From: Arthrobacter bambusae
GTDB taxonomy: Bacteria > Actinomycetota > Actinomycetes > Actinomycetales > Micrococcaceae
DNA: 64,000 nt
Assembly (NCBI RefSeq): GCF_022606295.1
Contig: NZ_JAHHZS010000001.1
Coordinates: 214,222 to 278,221, forward strand
Direction of reading: 5' to 3'
Part shown: positions 1-17,465 of the stretch, one piece after another
Position numbering within the stretch: position 1 is the stretch's first letter
Layout of the letters: every line of letters starts with the position of its first letter
The notes under the pieces: generated by a model
The model's input: only the letters and a program-made list of their open reading frames with translations
What the model was told of the DNA's origin: nothing
Databases searched by the model: none
Program-made: the position numbers and the translations under genes

Positions 1-149
1 GCCGCAATGGCGCCTGAAATGGCGTGAGCACCGAGCTCGACGGCGGTGAACCCGGCCAGTTGCCCGTTCAACCGTCCCTGTGGGGTACGGCTGGCGGAAA
101 GGATGACAACGTCGTTGTTGTTGTCCGCTGTTTCTGAGGGGGTGCTCAT
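1..149 (-). CDS. acetyl-CoA C-acetyltransferase (thiolase), N-terminal fragment cut by the window edge
   Basis: Only the first 49 codons lie in the window, reading leftward from an ATG at 147-149. After a polar Asn-rich leader the translation reads VVILSASRTPQGRLNGQL followed by FTAVELGAHAI, which is the typical N-terminus of thiolases (acetyl-CoA acetyltransferases), where the RTP segment follows the first beta strand. The catalytic Cys and His lie outside the window. A purine-rich stretch (GGAAGAGAG in the gene's sense) precedes the start. It is divergent from rpoB, so 150-546 holds both promoter regions. Family assignment is fairly secure; the substrate cannot be told. Confidence 0.8.
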   Translation of the reverse strand, partial: MSTPSETADNNNDVVILSASRTPQGRLNGQLAGFTAVELGAHAISGAIA

Positions 150-341
150 TTTCTCTCTTCCGATCAAGGGTGGTGAGCCTAGGTTACCGTGGGGTACATC
201 ACCTCTCCATTCAACGATGGAGCCCGGGACAACATTCCACCCACCGTGCCCGCATAGGTGCCTGCAGCAACGGTGCTTGCATTCAGGCGAGATGTGGGGT
301 AGACAGGTGGGTTGATTTGCCGTATTGTGGATATTTGCGTC

Positions 342-456
342 TTCCCTGTTAACCTTCAGCCTTCATATAGCGGTGGGCTTTACCTCTCAGCTGCGCCATC
401 GACGTGCCGTTTAGAACGAGCATGGTCTTGGCCAGCGGGGGTCCCGGGTCATATAG
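342..456 (+). promoter_or_regulatory. two candidate tandem promoters for rpoBC in a 397-bp gap
   Basis: The gap 150-546 between the divergent thiolase and rpoB has no convincing gene. Two candidate promoters share the string CATATAGCGG. The first has TTCCCT (342-347), a 17-bp spacer and ATATAG (365-370). The second has TTGGCC (428-433), a 17-bp spacer and ATATAG (451-456). The same string recurs upstream of rpoA. The hexamers are only partial matches to consensus, so this is a prediction. Confidence 0.4.
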
Positions 457-546
457 CGGAACCGGAAAGGTACACTGCGGATTCAATCTGCAGGGTGCAA
501 GCGGGGGAGATCTGAAAACGCCTGAAGGTCTGTGGAAGGATCCCTC

Positions 547-4053
<3,507 letters not shown>

Positions 4054-4156
4054 ACAGCAGCTCTGGCTGGCGGTGCAGACCGCCAGCCAAGGCAGCTGCC
4101 TCTTTCCGTAAACCCAAGACTTCAGAATTTAGAGAACAAGAGAGAACAGGGACCAT

Positions 4157-8056
<3,900 letters not shown>

Positions 8057-8140
8057 CGCCGATCAGGGCGGCCCCTTTCGTGTCGCGTTCCGCGCCACGT
8101 AGGGACCCTGCCGCCCTGCTCTTAGTGTGCAAGTCAAGGT

Positions 8141-8173
8141 AAGGACCCCGTACTCAGCGAGTGCGGGGTCCTT
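8141..8173 (+). terminator. terminator-like hairpin after rpoC
   Basis: AAGGACCCCG (8141-8150) pairs with CGGGGTCCTT (8164-8173) around a short loop. Only a weak T stretch follows (CCCGTTT), so it may be an inefficient or factor-assisted terminator of rpoBC. The rest of the 450-bp gap to rpsL contains the str promoter and leader. Confidence 0.65.
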
Positions 8174-8257
8174 CCCGTTTGGCGCCCGACGACGGCGGGC
8201 GGCACCCGCCGTCGTGGTTCGCTCCTTTACACCCGATTAAGGCTCTAGATCAAGCCA

Positions 8258-8339
8258 TGCTAGAATTTTGGTAATTGTTCTGTGTGGCAGTGGATGAAGG
8301 CCGCCGCAGCATCATTTCGGTTTTGTTCTCATGATGCTG
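8258..8339 (+). promoter_or_regulatory. str operon promoter (extended -10) and leader hairpin
   Basis: TGC at 8258-8260 followed directly by TAGAAT (8261-8266) forms an extended -10 element; no good -35 is seen, as expected for extended -10 promoters. Transcription would start near 8273, giving a leader of about 235 nt before rpsL. In that leader CAGCATCAT (8307-8315) pairs with ATGATGCTG (8331-8339), a possible regulatory stem. No gene is supported in the leader. Confidence 0.5.
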
Positions 8340-8506
8340 GGTGGAGCCTGTTTCCGGGTTGCGGGCTACGTGCGCAACGAATGCCGCACTTTTGCACGCC
8401 CACCGGGTCTTCGGGCCAGGGCCGCATGGACAACGCCAAAGCTCTCACGCAAACACAGGCCAACGCCTGGGCGCGGAGCAGAGATCAACCAACGGAGAAC
8501 ACGAAA

Positions 8507-8881
8507 GTGCCTACGATTAACCAGCTGGTCCGCAAGGGCCGCACGCCGAAGGTCTCCAAGACCAAGGCTCCCGCGCTTAAGGGCAGCCCGATGCGCCGCG
8601 GTGTTTGCACCCGCGTTTACACGACCACCCCGAAGAAGCCGAACTCGGCTCTCCGTAAGGTTGCACGTGTGCGCCTCAACGGTGGCGTTGAAGTTACCGC
8701 CTACATCCCCGGTGTTGGCCACAACCTCCAGGAGCACTCCATCGTGCTGGTCCGTGGTGGTCGTGTGAAGGACCTCCCGGGTGTCCGTTACAAGATCGTC
8801 CGTGGTGCCCTCGATACCCAGGGTGTCAAGAACCGCAAGCAGGCCCGCAGCCGCTACGGCGCAAAGATGGAGAAGAAGTAA
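8507..8881 (+). CDS. rpsL: 30S ribosomal protein S12
   Basis: S12 lies at the decoding centre of the 30S subunit and controls translational accuracy. The GTG start at 8507 yields 124 residues, the normal length, and is preceded by GGAGA nine bases upstream; longer frames starting near 8282 run through the leader and are rejected. The [13 protein letters not shown] loop and the [14 protein letters not shown] loop are intact, with the lysines that are replaced in streptomycin-resistant mutants still present. It is the first gene of the str operon; rpsG follows one base after the stop. Confidence 0.98.
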   Translation: MPTINQLVRKGRTPKVSKTKAPALKGSPMRRGVCTRVYTTTPKKPNSALRKVARVRLNGGVEVTAYIPGVGHNLQEHSIVLVRGGRVKDLPGVRYKIVRGALDTQGVKNRKQARSRYGAKMEKK

Positions 8882-8882
8882 T

Positions 8883-9353
8883 ATGCCTCGCAAGGGTCCG
8901 GCCCCGAAGCGGCCGCTAGTTTCCGATCCCGTTTACGGTTCCCCGTTGGTCACCCAGCTGATCAACAAGGTTCTGATCGACGGCAAGAAGTCCACCGCAG
9001 AGCGCATCGTTTACGGCGCACTCGAAGGTGCACGCGCCAAGTCCGGTGGCGACCCCGTCGCCGCCCTCAAGAAGGCAATGGACAACGTCAAGCCTTCCCT
9101 CGAAGTTCGCTCCCGCCGTGTCGGTGGCGCAACCTACCAGGTTCCCGTTGAGGTCAAGCCGGGCCGCTCCACCGCCCTCGCTCTCCGCTGGCTGGTCGGC
9201 TACTCCAAGGCCCGCCGCGAGAAGACGATGACCGAGCGCCTCCAGAACGAAATCCTGGATGCGTCCAACGGTCTCGGTGCCGCTGTGAAGCGTCGCGAAG
9301 ACACCCACAAGATGGCCGAGTCGAACAAGGCCTTCGCACACTACCGCTGGTAA
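8883..9353 (+). CDS. rpsG: 30S ribosomal protein S7
   Basis: S7 is a primary 16S rRNA-binding protein that organises the 30S head. The 156-residue product ([10 protein letters not shown] start, AHYRW end) has the usual length and a typical C-terminus. The ATG at 8883 directly follows the rpsL stop (TAATATG), and the ribosome site lies in the end of rpsL (GGAGAAGAA), so the two genes are probably translationally coupled. Confidence 0.97.
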   Translation: MPRKGPAPKRPLVSDPVYGSPLVTQLINKVLIDGKKSTAERIVYGALEGARAKSGGDPVAALKKAMDNVKPSLEVRSRRVGGATYQVPVEVKPGRSTALALRWLVGYSKARREKTMTERLQNEILDASNGLGAAVKRREDTHKMAESNKAFAHYRW

Positions 9354-9421
9354 AACTTCCCGTACGCCGCCGGCTCCTTGAGCTGGCGGCGAACGTGTAG
9401 TCCATCCGAAAGGGAGACACC

Positions 9422-11536
9422 GTGGCACAGGACGTGCTTACCGACCTTAGCAAGGTCCGCAACATCGGCATCATGGCCCACATCGATGCCGGCAAGACCA
9501 CCACCACCGAGCGCATCCTGTTCTACACGGGTGTGAACCACAAGATCGGCGAAACGCACGACGGCGCTTCGACGACCGACTGGATGGAACAGGAAAAGGA
9601 ACGCGGCATCACCATCACGTCTGCCGCCGTGACCTGCTTCTGGGACAAGAACCAGATCAACATCATCGACACCCCGGGCCACGTGGACTTCACGGTCGAG
9701 GTTGAGCGCTCGCTGCGCGTTCTCGACGGCGCCGTTGCTGTCTTCGATGGCAAGGAAGGCGTTGAGCCGCAGTCCGAGACTGTTTGGCGCCAGGCCGACA
9801 AGTACAACGTGCCGCGTATCTGCTTCGTCAACAAGATGGACAAGCTCGGCGCTGACTTCTACTTCACCGTAGACACCATCATCAGCCGCCTCGGCGCCAA
9901 GCCGCTGGTTCTCCAGCTGCCGATCGGTTCAGAGAACGACTTCATCGGCGTCGTGGATCTCCTTGAGATGCGCGCACTGGTGTGGCCGGGCGATGCCAAG
10001 GGTGACGTCACCATGGGTGCCAAGTACGAGGTCCAGGAGATCCCCGCCGATCTCCAGGCCAAGGCTGAGGAATACCGTGCACAGCTCGTTGAGACTGTTG
10101 CCGAGGCTTCCGAAGAACTCATGGAGAAGTACCTCGACGGTGAAGAACTCACTGTCGAGGAGCTCAAGGCCGGCATCCGCAAGATGACCATCAACTCCGA
10201 GCTCTACCCGGTTCTCTGTGGTTCTGCGTTCAAGAACCGCGGCGTACAGCCGATGCTGGATGCTGTTGTCGACTTCCTGCCGAACCCGCTCGACGTCCCG
10301 CCCATGGTCGGTCACGACCCGCGCGACGAAGAGAAGGAGCTCACCCGCAAGCCTTCCGCCGAAGAGCCGTTCTCGGCCCTGGCGTTCAAGATTGCGGCGC
10401 ACCCCTTCTTCGGCCAGCTCACCTTCATCCGCGTGTACTCCGGTCACGTGGAAGCAGGCGCCCAGGTGGTCAACTCCACCAAGGGCAAGAAGGAGCGCAT
10501 CGGCAAGCTGTTCCAGATGCACGCCAACAAGGAAATGCCTGTTGAAGGCGCTACCGCTGGCCACATCTACGCAGCGATCGGTCTGAAGGACACCACCACG
10601 GGCGACACCCTGTGCGACGCGAACAACCAGATCGTCCTCGAGTCCATGAGCTTCCCGGAGCCCGTGATCTCGGTTGCCATCGAGCCGAACACCAAGGGTG
10701 ACCAGGAGAAGCTCTCCACGGCCATCCAGAAGCTCTCCGCTGAGGACCCGACCTTCCAGGTCTCCCTCAACGAGGACACCGGCCAGACCATCATCGCCGG
10801 CATGGGCGAGCTCCACCTGGACATCCTGGTGGACCGCATGCGCCGCGAATTCAAGGTCGAGGCAAACGTCGGGAAGCCGCAGGTTGCCTACCGCGAAACC
10901 ATCAAGCGCGCTGTAGAGCGTCACGACTACACGCACAAGAAGCAGACCGGTGGTTCGGGTCAGTTCGCAAAGATCCAGATCGCCATCGAGCCGATGGACA
11001 CCGCCGACGGCGAGCTCTACGCGTTCGAGAACAAGGTCACCGGTGGCCGCGTGCCCCGCGAGTACATCCCGTCCGTTGACGCGGGCATCCAGGATGCACT
11101 CAACGACGGCGTTCTGGCCGGCTACCCGGTTGTCGGCATCAAGGCCACGCTGATTGACGGCGCGTACCACGATGTTGACTCCTCGGAAATGGCGTTCAAG
11201 ATCGCCGGCCGTATGGCTTTCAAGGAAGCCGCACGCAAGGCGAACCCGGTTCTGCTCGAACCGCTGATGGATGTTGAGGTCCGCACCCCTGAGGAATACA
11301 TGGGTGAAGTTATCGGTGACCTGAACTCCCGCCGTGGCCAGATGCAGTCCATGGAAGATGCCGCTGGCGTCAAGGTGATCCGTGCGCACGTTCCGCTGTC
11401 CGGCATGTTCGGCTACATCGGTGACCTGCGTTCGAAGACCCAGGGTCGCGCTGTGTACTCCATGACGTTCAACAGCTACGCCGAGGTCCCGAAGGCAGTT
11501 GCCGACGAGATCATCCAGAAGACCCGCGGCGAGTAA
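9422..11536 (+). CDS. fusA: elongation factor G
   Basis: EF-G is the translocation GTPase. The 704-residue product starts at GTG 9422 behind AAAGGGAGA. The GTP-binding motifs are intact: [15 protein letters not shown] (G1, near residue 18), the RGITITSAA switch, DTPGHVDF (G3) and NKMDKLGAD (G4). The C-terminal domains IV and V ([30 protein letters not shown]) are complete. It is the third gene of the str operon, with a 68-bp gap after rpsG and a 236-bp gap before tuf. Confidence 0.98.
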   Translation: MAQDVLTDLSKVRNIGIMAHIDAGKTTTTERILFYTGVNHKIGETHDGASTTDWMEQEKERGITITSAAVTCFWDKNQINIIDTPGHVDFTVEVERSLRVLDGAVAVFDGKEGVEPQSETVWRQADKYNVPRICFVNKMDKLGADFYFTVDTIISRLGAKPLVLQLPIGSENDFIGVVDLLEMRALVWPGDAKGDVTMGAKYEVQEIPADLQAKAEEYRAQLVETVAEASEELMEKYLDGEELTVEELKAGIRKMTINSELYPVLCGSAFKNRGVQPMLDAVVDFLPNPLDVPPMVGHDPRDEEKELTRKPSAEEPFSALAFKIAAHPFFGQLTFIRVYSGHVEAGAQVVNSTKGKKERIGKLFQMHANKEMPVEGATAGHIYAAIGLKDTTTGDTLCDANNQIVLESMSFPEPVISVAIEPNTKGDQEKLSTAIQKLSAEDPTFQVSLNEDTGQTIIAGMGELHLDILVDRMRREFKVEANVGKPQVAYRETIKRAVERHDYTHKKQTGGSGQFAKIQIAIEPMDTADGELYAFENKVTGGRVPREYIPSVDAGIQDALNDGVLAGYPVVGIKATLIDGAYHDVDSSEMAFKIAGRMAFKEAARKANPVLLEPLMDVEVRTPEEYMGEVIGDLNSRRGQMQSMEDAAGVKVIRAHVPLSGMFGYIGDLRSKTQGRAVYSMTFNSYAEVPKAVADEIIQKTRGE

Positions 11537-11673
11537 TCACCGACGGATAAACCAGGATGCTGGCCCGTTCCCGGGAAAGCATTCAGTGCAGGCGCCGGGC
11601 TGTAGCCCAGGCCGCAGTCCGGCTCCTGCGCGAACAGACTCCAGGTACCGGCATTGGTCCCTGAATCTGCAAT

Positions 11674-11703
11674 TTCACCAAATCCAAAGCCCCCAAGTAG
11701 ACT
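11674..11703 (+). promoter_or_regulatory. candidate internal promoter for tuf
   Basis: TTCACC (11674-11679), an 18-bp spacer and TAGACT (11698-11703) lie in the 236-bp fusA-tuf gap. The leader would be about 60 nt. TAGACT also occurs as the likely -10 upstream of secY, truA and glmM in this window. The -35 is weak. Confidence 0.4.
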
Positions 11704-11772
11704 TGCTGGAGTTTCTGCCGCGAAAAGCGCGGCCGAGAAGCAACTCACTTGAAATCGTTCTAGGAGGAACCT

Positions 11773-12963
11773 GTGGCAAAGGCAAAGTTCGAGCGGACTA
11801 AGCCGCACGTCAACATCGGCACCATTGGTCACGTTGACCACGGTAAGACGACGCTGACTGCCGCCATTTCCAAGGTGCTGTACGACAAGTACCCCACTCT
11901 CAACGAGCAGCGCGACTTCGCGTCGATTGACTCTGCTCCGGAAGAGCGCCAGCGTGGTATTACCATCAACATCTCCCACGTTGAGTACCAGACCGAGAAG
12001 CGCCACTACGCACACGTAGACGCTCCGGGTCACGCTGACTACATCAAGAACATGATCACCGGTGCTGCCCAGATGGACGGTGCGATCCTCGTGGTTGCCG
12101 CCACTGACGGCCCGATGGCTCAGACCCGCGAGCACGTTCTGCTCGCCCGCCAGGTTGGTGTTCCCTACCTGCTGGTCGCGCTGAACAAGTCCGACATGGT
12201 TGACGACGAAGAGCTTCTCGACCTCGTTGAAATGGAAGTTCGTGAGCTGCTCAGCGCTCAGGGCTTCGACGGCGACGACGCTCCGGTTGTGCGTGTTTCC
12301 GGCCTCAAGGCACTCGAAGGCGACCCGGTTTGGGTCAAGTCCGTCGAGGACCTCATGGAAGCTGTCGACAACTCGGTTCCGGACCCCGTTCGTGACCGCG
12401 ACAAGCCGTTCCTGATGCCGATCGAAGACGTCTTCACGATCACCGGCCGTGGCACCGTTGTTACGGGTCGCGCCGAGCGCGGTACCCTCGCGATCAACTC
12501 TGAAGTTGAAATCGTTGGTATCCGTCCGGTCCAGAAGACCACCGTTACCGGTATCGAGATGTTCCACAAGCAGCTCGACGAAGCATGGGCTGGCGAGAAC
12601 TGTGGCCTCCTGCTCCGCGGTCTGAAGCGCGACGACGTCGAGCGTGGCCAGGTTGTCGTCAAGCCGGGTTCCATCACCCCGCACACCGACTTCGAGGCCA
12701 ACGTCTACATCCTTTCCAAGGACGAAGGCGGACGTCACAACCCGTTCTACTCGAACTACCGCCCGCAGTTCTACTTCCGTACCACGGACGTAACCGGCGT
12801 TATCACCCTGCCGGAAGGCACGGAAATGGTTATGCCTGGCGACAACACTGAGATGACCGTTGAGCTCATCCAGCCGATCGCTATGGAAGAGGGCCTCGGC
12901 TTCGCAATCCGTGAAGGTGGCCGCACCGTTGGTTCGGGACGTGTCACCAAGATCCTCAAGTAG
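11773..12963 (+). CDS. tuf: elongation factor Tu
   Basis: EF-Tu delivers aminoacyl-tRNA to the ribosome. The 396-residue product starts at GTG 11773 with a strong AGGAGG at 11762-11767. G-domain motifs are all present: [13 protein letters not shown] (G1), DAPGHADY (G3) and NKSDMV (G4), plus the [12 protein letters not shown] effector segment. Domains II and III end in the conserved [17 protein letters not shown]. It closes the str operon; a strong terminator follows at 13015-13058. Confidence 0.98.
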   Translation: MAKAKFERTKPHVNIGTIGHVDHGKTTLTAAISKVLYDKYPTLNEQRDFASIDSAPEERQRGITINISHVEYQTEKRHYAHVDAPGHADYIKNMITGAAQMDGAILVVAATDGPMAQTREHVLLARQVGVPYLLVALNKSDMVDDEELLDLVEMEVRELLSAQGFDGDDAPVVRVSGLKALEGDPVWVKSVEDLMEAVDNSVPDPVRDRDKPFLMPIEDVFTITGRGTVVTGRAERGTLAINSEVEIVGIRPVQKTTVTGIEMFHKQLDEAWAGENCGLLLRGLKRDDVERGQVVVKPGSITPHTDFEANVYILSKDEGGRHNPFYSNYRPQFYFRTTDVTGVITLPEGTEMVMPGDNTEMTVELIQPIAMEEGLGFAIREGGRTVGSGRVTKILK

Positions 12964-13014
12964 TTTCTACTTGTAGATCGGTGGAGCACCGGCCGCCTGG
13001 CGTCCGGTAGCAAA

Positions 13015-13058
13015 GCAAAAAAGAACCCTGTCACTATCGTGGCGGGGTTCTTTTTTGC
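13015..13058 (+). terminator. strong terminator after tuf
   Basis: GCAAAAAAGAACCC (13015-13028) pairs perfectly with GGGTTCTTTTTTGC (13045-13058), with further G-C pairs toward the loop. The T6 run follows the GC part directly, a classic intrinsic terminator; the A6 run on the other side makes it bidirectional in principle. Downstream, a smaller hairpin at 13093-13120 precedes the next gene. Confidence 0.9.
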
Positions 13059-13159
13059 TATCGTTCATCCATCGAATGGATTAATGGCGGATTGTGGATC
13101 CTTGAATTTGCGGATCCGCAGCCCGTGCCGCTTCGTCGCCCCTGGACAGGAGATCAGGA

Positions 13160-16100
13160 ATGTCTGGCTTCTTCGGCACCATCCTCGTTCTGTTTGCTGT
13201 CTTCGTCACCTCATTGGTGTCCTACTCCGTAGGGAAATCGAAGGGGCGTTCGCTTTCCGAAAGGGCTGCACAGCGGGTGGTTGACGATTCCGCCGGGCAG
13301 TATCGCGCCGGCTATCTGGCCGGGCACCTGGCGGGGTGGCGCGACGCCGAGGCCCGCCGCACAGTTGCTCTTGTGGAACCACGGGATTTCCGCCCGCCGC
13401 ATCCGGAGCCCAGCCAAACGTTCGCACCCGTCCCCGTTGAGCCCTTGCACCCCATCCATTGGCGGTTGCCGCAGATACCGCAAGCTGCCCGGATCCCGCC
13501 AGATGCCCGGATCCCGCCAGCGGCCCAGATCCCGCAGCGTGCACAGATCTCGCCGGAGGCCCTGCGTGCGGAGCAAACGGCGCGGAAACAGAAGCGGGAT
13601 CGGCAGAACATCAACGCCACGCTGTACGTGGCGAGCCTGCTGCTGGTCGCGGCTGCGGCCCTGTTCATCGGCACCAGCCTTCCGTCCGTCCTCCGATTTG
13701 CGGGCGTCTGGACCATCACGGCTGCCTTCTATGGGGCGGGTTTCATCCTCCATGCGAGGGCTCCCAGGCTTCGGCCCGCCGCGATCGCTTTCGCGGGCAC
13801 GGGCCTTGCGTTGATCCCGGTGACCGGTCTGGCGATGTACAACTTCGCGTTGCATAACGGCCCGGCCGCCTGGCTGGTTACATCCGTTGTCGGGACCGTG
13901 GCCTATGTTATCGCCGCGGTGCGGCTCGACAACAGGGTCCTCGCCTTCCTGTCCTTGAGCTTCGTTGTCTCCGCGGCGTGGTCCGGTGTGTCCATGCTGG
14001 GCGGTGCGCTCGTCTGGTATTTCGCTTGCCTGATCGGATTCGCCGTACTCCTGACCCTGATCGCCATGCGCAAACCGCGCTGGCTGCCGCCGGTCTATGT
14101 CCGGCCATTGATGTCCCTCCACCCCTATGTCGTGCCGTTCGTTGCACTCGCAGCCACTTTCGTGCCCCAGCATCTGGGCAAGGGCGAGTACGCGATCATC
14201 ATGATGGCGTGTGGCCTGTATTTCGCCGTGATGGCGGTCCATCCCCGGGGCGCGTTCCGGCTTCAACAGTTCTATGCCGCGAGGCTCTCATTCACCGTGG
14301 CCTTCCTCGTGTTCCTTTCAGACGCCGGGCTTGGGTTGCCTGAAGTGCTGCTGGCCGCCGTCGTGCTCCTTGCCCTGCAGTCGCTGTGGTCGGCATTCGA
14401 CAGCGGTAGGCTCGTCCGTTGGTTCCCGGGGCCCGGCACAGCCCAGGCGATCCGGCGCTGTTGGATTGATGCCGTGGTGTGCTTTGGACTACAACTCGCG
14501 GCGGCTTTCATGGGGGCGTTCGCCATCCTGGTGCGGCATTCGGAGACCCCCGTGGGGACCCCGTTGTTCGCGACCCTTCTGTGCAGCCTGGTCCTGGCGT
14601 GGAAGCTGGGAGGCCAAGCCGAGTGGCTCCCTGTCGCCGCGATTGTGGTCGCTGCCCCGTTCGTCGATGAGCTGGGCGGTTGGCCGACGGCGGCACTGCT
14701 GGGCATCGTCGGCGGGTTCTGGCTGCTGCGGGCAAGTGGGCCAATGGAGCCCAAGCGCAGGCTCTTTGTGTTGGCAGGGCGCATTGCGCTCACTCTCTGC
14801 GTTCCGGCAGTGACCGCCGGGGTAGTGCCGGAGAGTGCCGGCCGTCATAGCGCCGTCGTGCTGGCCTTCCTTGTCGCGGTGACGTTCCAGTTGCTGCTGG
14901 AAGCCGTGCTGATCCGCTCGGGTGTCACGACGTTCGCGCCGAGCGCTTGCCTCGCAGCCTTCGCCGGAGCGGGAATGGCTGCGATTGCTTTGCTGCTTTT
15001 GCTGGAGCAAGCGCCTGACCAAGCCCTGACGAGAGCGGCCATTGTCATTCATGTCCTTGGTGTTGCGTTGCTTGGCTGGACGTTGTTCCCGCAGGCTTTG
15101 GACCTCCCCGTTGGGCGCAGGAGAGTGGCTGAGTCCATTGCGCCGGCAGCTATTGCCTGGGCAGGGGCGTTATCCTTCGGCGCAGTCTCCGTGGCGTTGG
15201 GAAACACGGTGTTGCTCGTTGCAGTGCTTTACTTCGGCATCCAGGAGCTCCGCCTTCCGCGTACCCTGCACCGCCGCGTCTATTGGTGGGCCGTCCGTGT
15301 GCTTGCCACCCTGCTCGCAGGCTCAGGCTATCTGCAGTTGCTGCGGGACGGCGGCGGACTGGTTCTGGCGGGGGAGGAGCTTCAGCTTGGGACCGTCGTC
15401 TTCGTCGCGTTGGCACTCCAACTGCTCCCGCCGCTTGTGGAAGCGGTCCGCGGCCCTGACCGGGGCCTCGCGACACTCGACGCAGCCGTGGTGCTGCCGT
15501 TCATGGCAGGCGCGGCCGCCGTCGTGAGCATTTCCGGGAGCTACTTCGACGGCTCCTCGGCCGGAAGCTGGCAGGCGGTGGCGGCCTCAATCATCCTGGC
15601 GGCCTCCGCGGTCGCGGCCGGGTTCATGCTGCGCGCAGAGGGCGCCTCCGCGGTCTTCGCGCCTTCGACGTTGGTGCTCCTGTTGCTGCTTCGCGGCGGG
15701 CACGTTCACGAGGTCGAGGCGTTCCTTGCAATCTTCGCAGTGTTCAGCGCCGTCATGGTGGCCACGGCTCCCGGGCGCACGGCGAAGGGCATCTACTTCA
15801 TCGCCGCCAGGGTCCTCACGGCCGCCGTTGCCGCAGTCTTGGCGCACGACGTCTCGGCCTCCGTCACAGTTGTGTCGCTGACTTTCGCAGGCGTCCTCGT
15901 GCTGCAGCACGTCATCCGCTGGCTCATGCGGAACCACTTGCAGCAGATTCCCTTCCAACAGGCGGCAGTCTGGGTGACCCTCGGCGCTCAGGCCGTGCTG
16001 CCGGCAACGTACCTTTTGTCTGTGGTTCAGCCGGAAGCCCACGACGGCGGCCGCTGGGTCCTGCTGCTCGAGCTGGCTGCCTTGGTGGTTTCCGCTTTCG

Positions 16101-17278
16101 TCGCGAACCGGATCTTCACTGCCCGCGGTGCTCAATATCTGGCCATTCCGGCGTCGATTGCGGTGGTGGTGTCAGCCGGACCAGAGGTGCGCTTTCCGTC
16201 CGGGACGTGGCTTGCCGAGCCGCTGCTCGGAGAGTCGGTGGTGCCCGTGGTGCTGCTCGCAATGTCACTCCTGGTGACTGGCGTACGGCTGCTGCTCCAC
16301 CCGGGAGGCGGCGTCCCCGAGCGCTGGTTCTGGCTGGCGGCGGCGCTGGCTTTCTCAGGTGCCGGAGGGGTGCTGTCCGCCGAGGTGTCGGACACCACCA
16401 TGGGAATGGCGGGACTGGTATTGGCACTAGTGTGTTTCGTGGCCTCCCACGTCGAGGGAATGCCCGGCTTCTACCCGCTTGCCTCCGCCTCGAGCCTGGT
16501 CGGTGCGACGGTCTTGGCCGATTCGGTCCTCGGTGGAGCTCCTGGCCTGGCCGGGGCTCAATGGGCGGGCTTCCTGCCGTGGCTCGTGGGTTGCGCCGGG
16601 GCGGCGGGCCTGCTCTACGCGGCTCGCTGGTCGGGGATCCCGGGCGTGGGATCCCGGCCCGTGCGCCGGTGGTCGCTTGCGATCGTGGCTGGAGGGGGAC
16701 TTGCCTTGTCCGCAGCCGCAGGCCTATCGCGTGATGACACGGCCCTCGCCGGAACCGGCCTGCTCTGCGCCGCACTGGCTGTGGCTTACCTTGAGGCAAC
16801 CCGGGTCATCAGGTTCGCCGTCGCAGAGCTGGGCGCGGTGTTGGTGCTTGCGGCCGCCCAGCGGGCGCTTCTTTTCGTCCATGGCGCCAGGCCCGAGCTC
16901 TTTTGGGTGGTGCAGTGGTTTGCGGTCCTTGGTGGCGTTTTGGCAGGGGTGCGCTATTACGTGGGGAACGAAAAGGAGGGGCGCATCAGGTTCGGGCTCG
17001 CCTCGGGCCTGTTGTCCCTCGGCGGCTTCCTTTCGATAGTCCCGGGCAGCGACTTTCCGGGCACTGTGCCACAGCAATTATGGGTCCTCATCGGGCATGC
17101 GGTGATACTGCTTGCCGGGCTGCTCCTCGCCGAGCGGATGTTCGTGTGGTGGGGTGCCGCGGGCGTTGCCCTGAGCGTGATGTGGGCCCTTCGTTCTTAC
17201 GCTTTCGCGATGCTCGCGGTGATCGCCTTGGCATTGATTGCCCTCGCCGTCTGGCGCCTCAACAGGACCGCGCCCTGA
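13160..17278 (+). CDS. giant polytopic membrane protein of unknown function
   Basis: I do not recognise a characterised family. The 1372-residue product starts at ATG 13160 behind AGGAGA. It has one N-terminal membrane span (about residues 5-22), a cytoplasmic-looking linker (about 25-150) containing five 6-residue repeats (residues 106-135), then a nearly uninterrupted series of hydrophobic segments from about residue 153 to the end; by eye there are about 45 in total. The first core segments, with a soluble charged N-terminus, recall the architecture of DUF2339-type proteins, but this is only a resemblance. No catalytic motif is visible. Codon use matches the host. It lies between tuf and rpsJ, and a 41-residue membrane protein follows 28 bp downstream. 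Confidence 0.85.
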   Translation: MSGFFGTILVLFAVFVTSLVSYSVGKSKGRSLSERAAQRVVDDSAGQYRAGYLAGHLAGWRDAEARRTVALVEPRDFRPPHPEPSQTFAPVPVEPLHPIHWRLPQIPQAARIPPDARIPPAAQIPQRAQISPEALRAEQTARKQKRDRQNINATLYVASLLLVAAAALFIGTSLPSVLRFAGVWTITAAFYGAGFILHARAPRLRPAAIAFAGTGLALIPVTGLAMYNFALHNGPAAWLVTSVVGTVAYVIAAVRLDNRVLAFLSLSFVVSAAWSGVSMLGGALVWYFACLIGFAVLLTLIAMRKPRWLPPVYVRPLMSLHPYVVPFVALAATFVPQHLGKGEYAIIMMACGLYFAVMAVHPRGAFRLQQFYAARLSFTVAFLVFLSDAGLGLPEVLLAAVVLLALQSLWSAFDSGRLVRWFPGPGTAQAIRRCWIDAVVCFGLQLAAAFMGAFAILVRHSETPVGTPLFATLLCSLVLAWKLGGQAEWLPVAAIVVAAPFVDELGGWPTAALLGIVGGFWLLRASGPMEPKRRLFVLAGRIALTLCVPAVTAGVVPESAGRHSAVVLAFLVAVTFQLLLEAVLIRSGVTTFAPSACLAAFAGAGMAAIALLLLLEQAPDQALTRAAIVIHVLGVALLGWTLFPQALDLPVGRRRVAESIAPAAIAWAGALSFGAVSVALGNTVLLVAVLYFGIQELRLPRTLHRRVYWWAVRVLATLLAGSGYLQLLRDGGGLVLAGEELQLGTVVFVALALQLLPPLVEAVRGPDRGLATLDAAVVLPFMAGAAAVVSISGSYFDGSSAGSWQAVAASIILAASAVAAGFMLRAEGASAVFAPSTLVLLLLLRGGHVHEVEAFLAIFAVFSAVMVATAPGRTAKGIYFIAARVLTAAVAAVLAHDVSASVTVVSLTFAGVLVLQHVIRWLMRNHLQQIPFQQAAVWVTLGAQAVLPATYLLSVVQPEAHDGGRWVLLLELAALVVSAFVANRIFTARGAQYLAIPASIAVVVSAGPEVRFPSGTWLAEPLLGESVVPVVLLAMSLLVTGVRLLLHPGGGVPERWFWLAAALAFSGAGGVLSAEVSDTTMGMAGLVLALVCFVASHVEGMPGFYPLASASSLVGATVLADSVLGGAPGLAGAQWAGFLPWLVGCAGAAGLLYAARWSGIPGVGSRPVRRWSLAIVAGGGLALSAAAGLSRDDTALAGTGLLCAALAVAYLEATRVIRFAVAELGAVLVLAAAQRALLFVHGARPELFWVVQWFAVLGGVLAGVRYYVGNEKEGRIRFGLASGLLSLGGFLSIVPGSDFPGTVPQQLWVLIGHAVILLAGLLLAERMFVWWGAAGVALSVMWALRSYAFAMLAVIALALIALAVWRLNRTAP
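13475..13564 (+). repeat. five tandem 18-bp repeats inside the giant membrane protein gene
   Basis: Five in-frame 18-bp units start at 13475, 13493, 13511, 13529 and 13547. They encode IPQAAR, IPPDAR, IPPAAQ, IPQRAQ and ISPEAL. The second and third units are most alike at the DNA level (both begin ATCCCGCCAG). They form a Pro/Ala-rich linker between the N-terminal span and the membrane core. Confidence 0.85.
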
Positions 17279-17306
17279 TAGCGTTGCCTCAAAGGAGGAA
17301 CGCGGA

Positions 17307-17432
17307 ATGGGAACGTTGATTTTTCTCGTCTTGGCGGTTGTCGTGGTAGCCGGGGTCCTGTGGGGAAGGAAATACTTCCGCCGCGAGATCGATCGCGCCA
17401 AGCGCATCAATCGGGCGAACAGGAAAGACTGA
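17307..17432 (+). CDS. 41-residue single-span membrane protein
   Basis: A small frame starts at ATG 17307 behind an excellent ribosome site, AAAGGAGG (17291-17298). The product begins MGTLIFLVLAVVVVAGVLWG, one membrane helix, and ends in a very basic tail rich in Arg and Lys (KYFRREIDRAKRINRANRKD). The strong ribosome site and the short gap behind the giant polytopic gene suggest co-expression, and it could be a small partner subunit. Longer in-frame upstream starts overlap the end of the giant gene and lack a ribosome site. Function unknown. Confidence 0.7.
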   Translation: MGTLIFLVLAVVVVAGVLWGRKYFRREIDRAKRINRANRKD

Positions 17433-17465
17433 TTTAACACGTTCGGTCCACAAAAGGGACGTGAA

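Noticed and set aside
8630..8790. Possible streptomycin-resistance substitutions in S12
   Set aside because: The KKPNSALRK and [11 protein letters not shown] loops are wild type.
13475..13564. Tandem repeats considered as a CRISPR array
   Set aside because: Units are contiguous, in frame and without spacers; they are a coding repeat.
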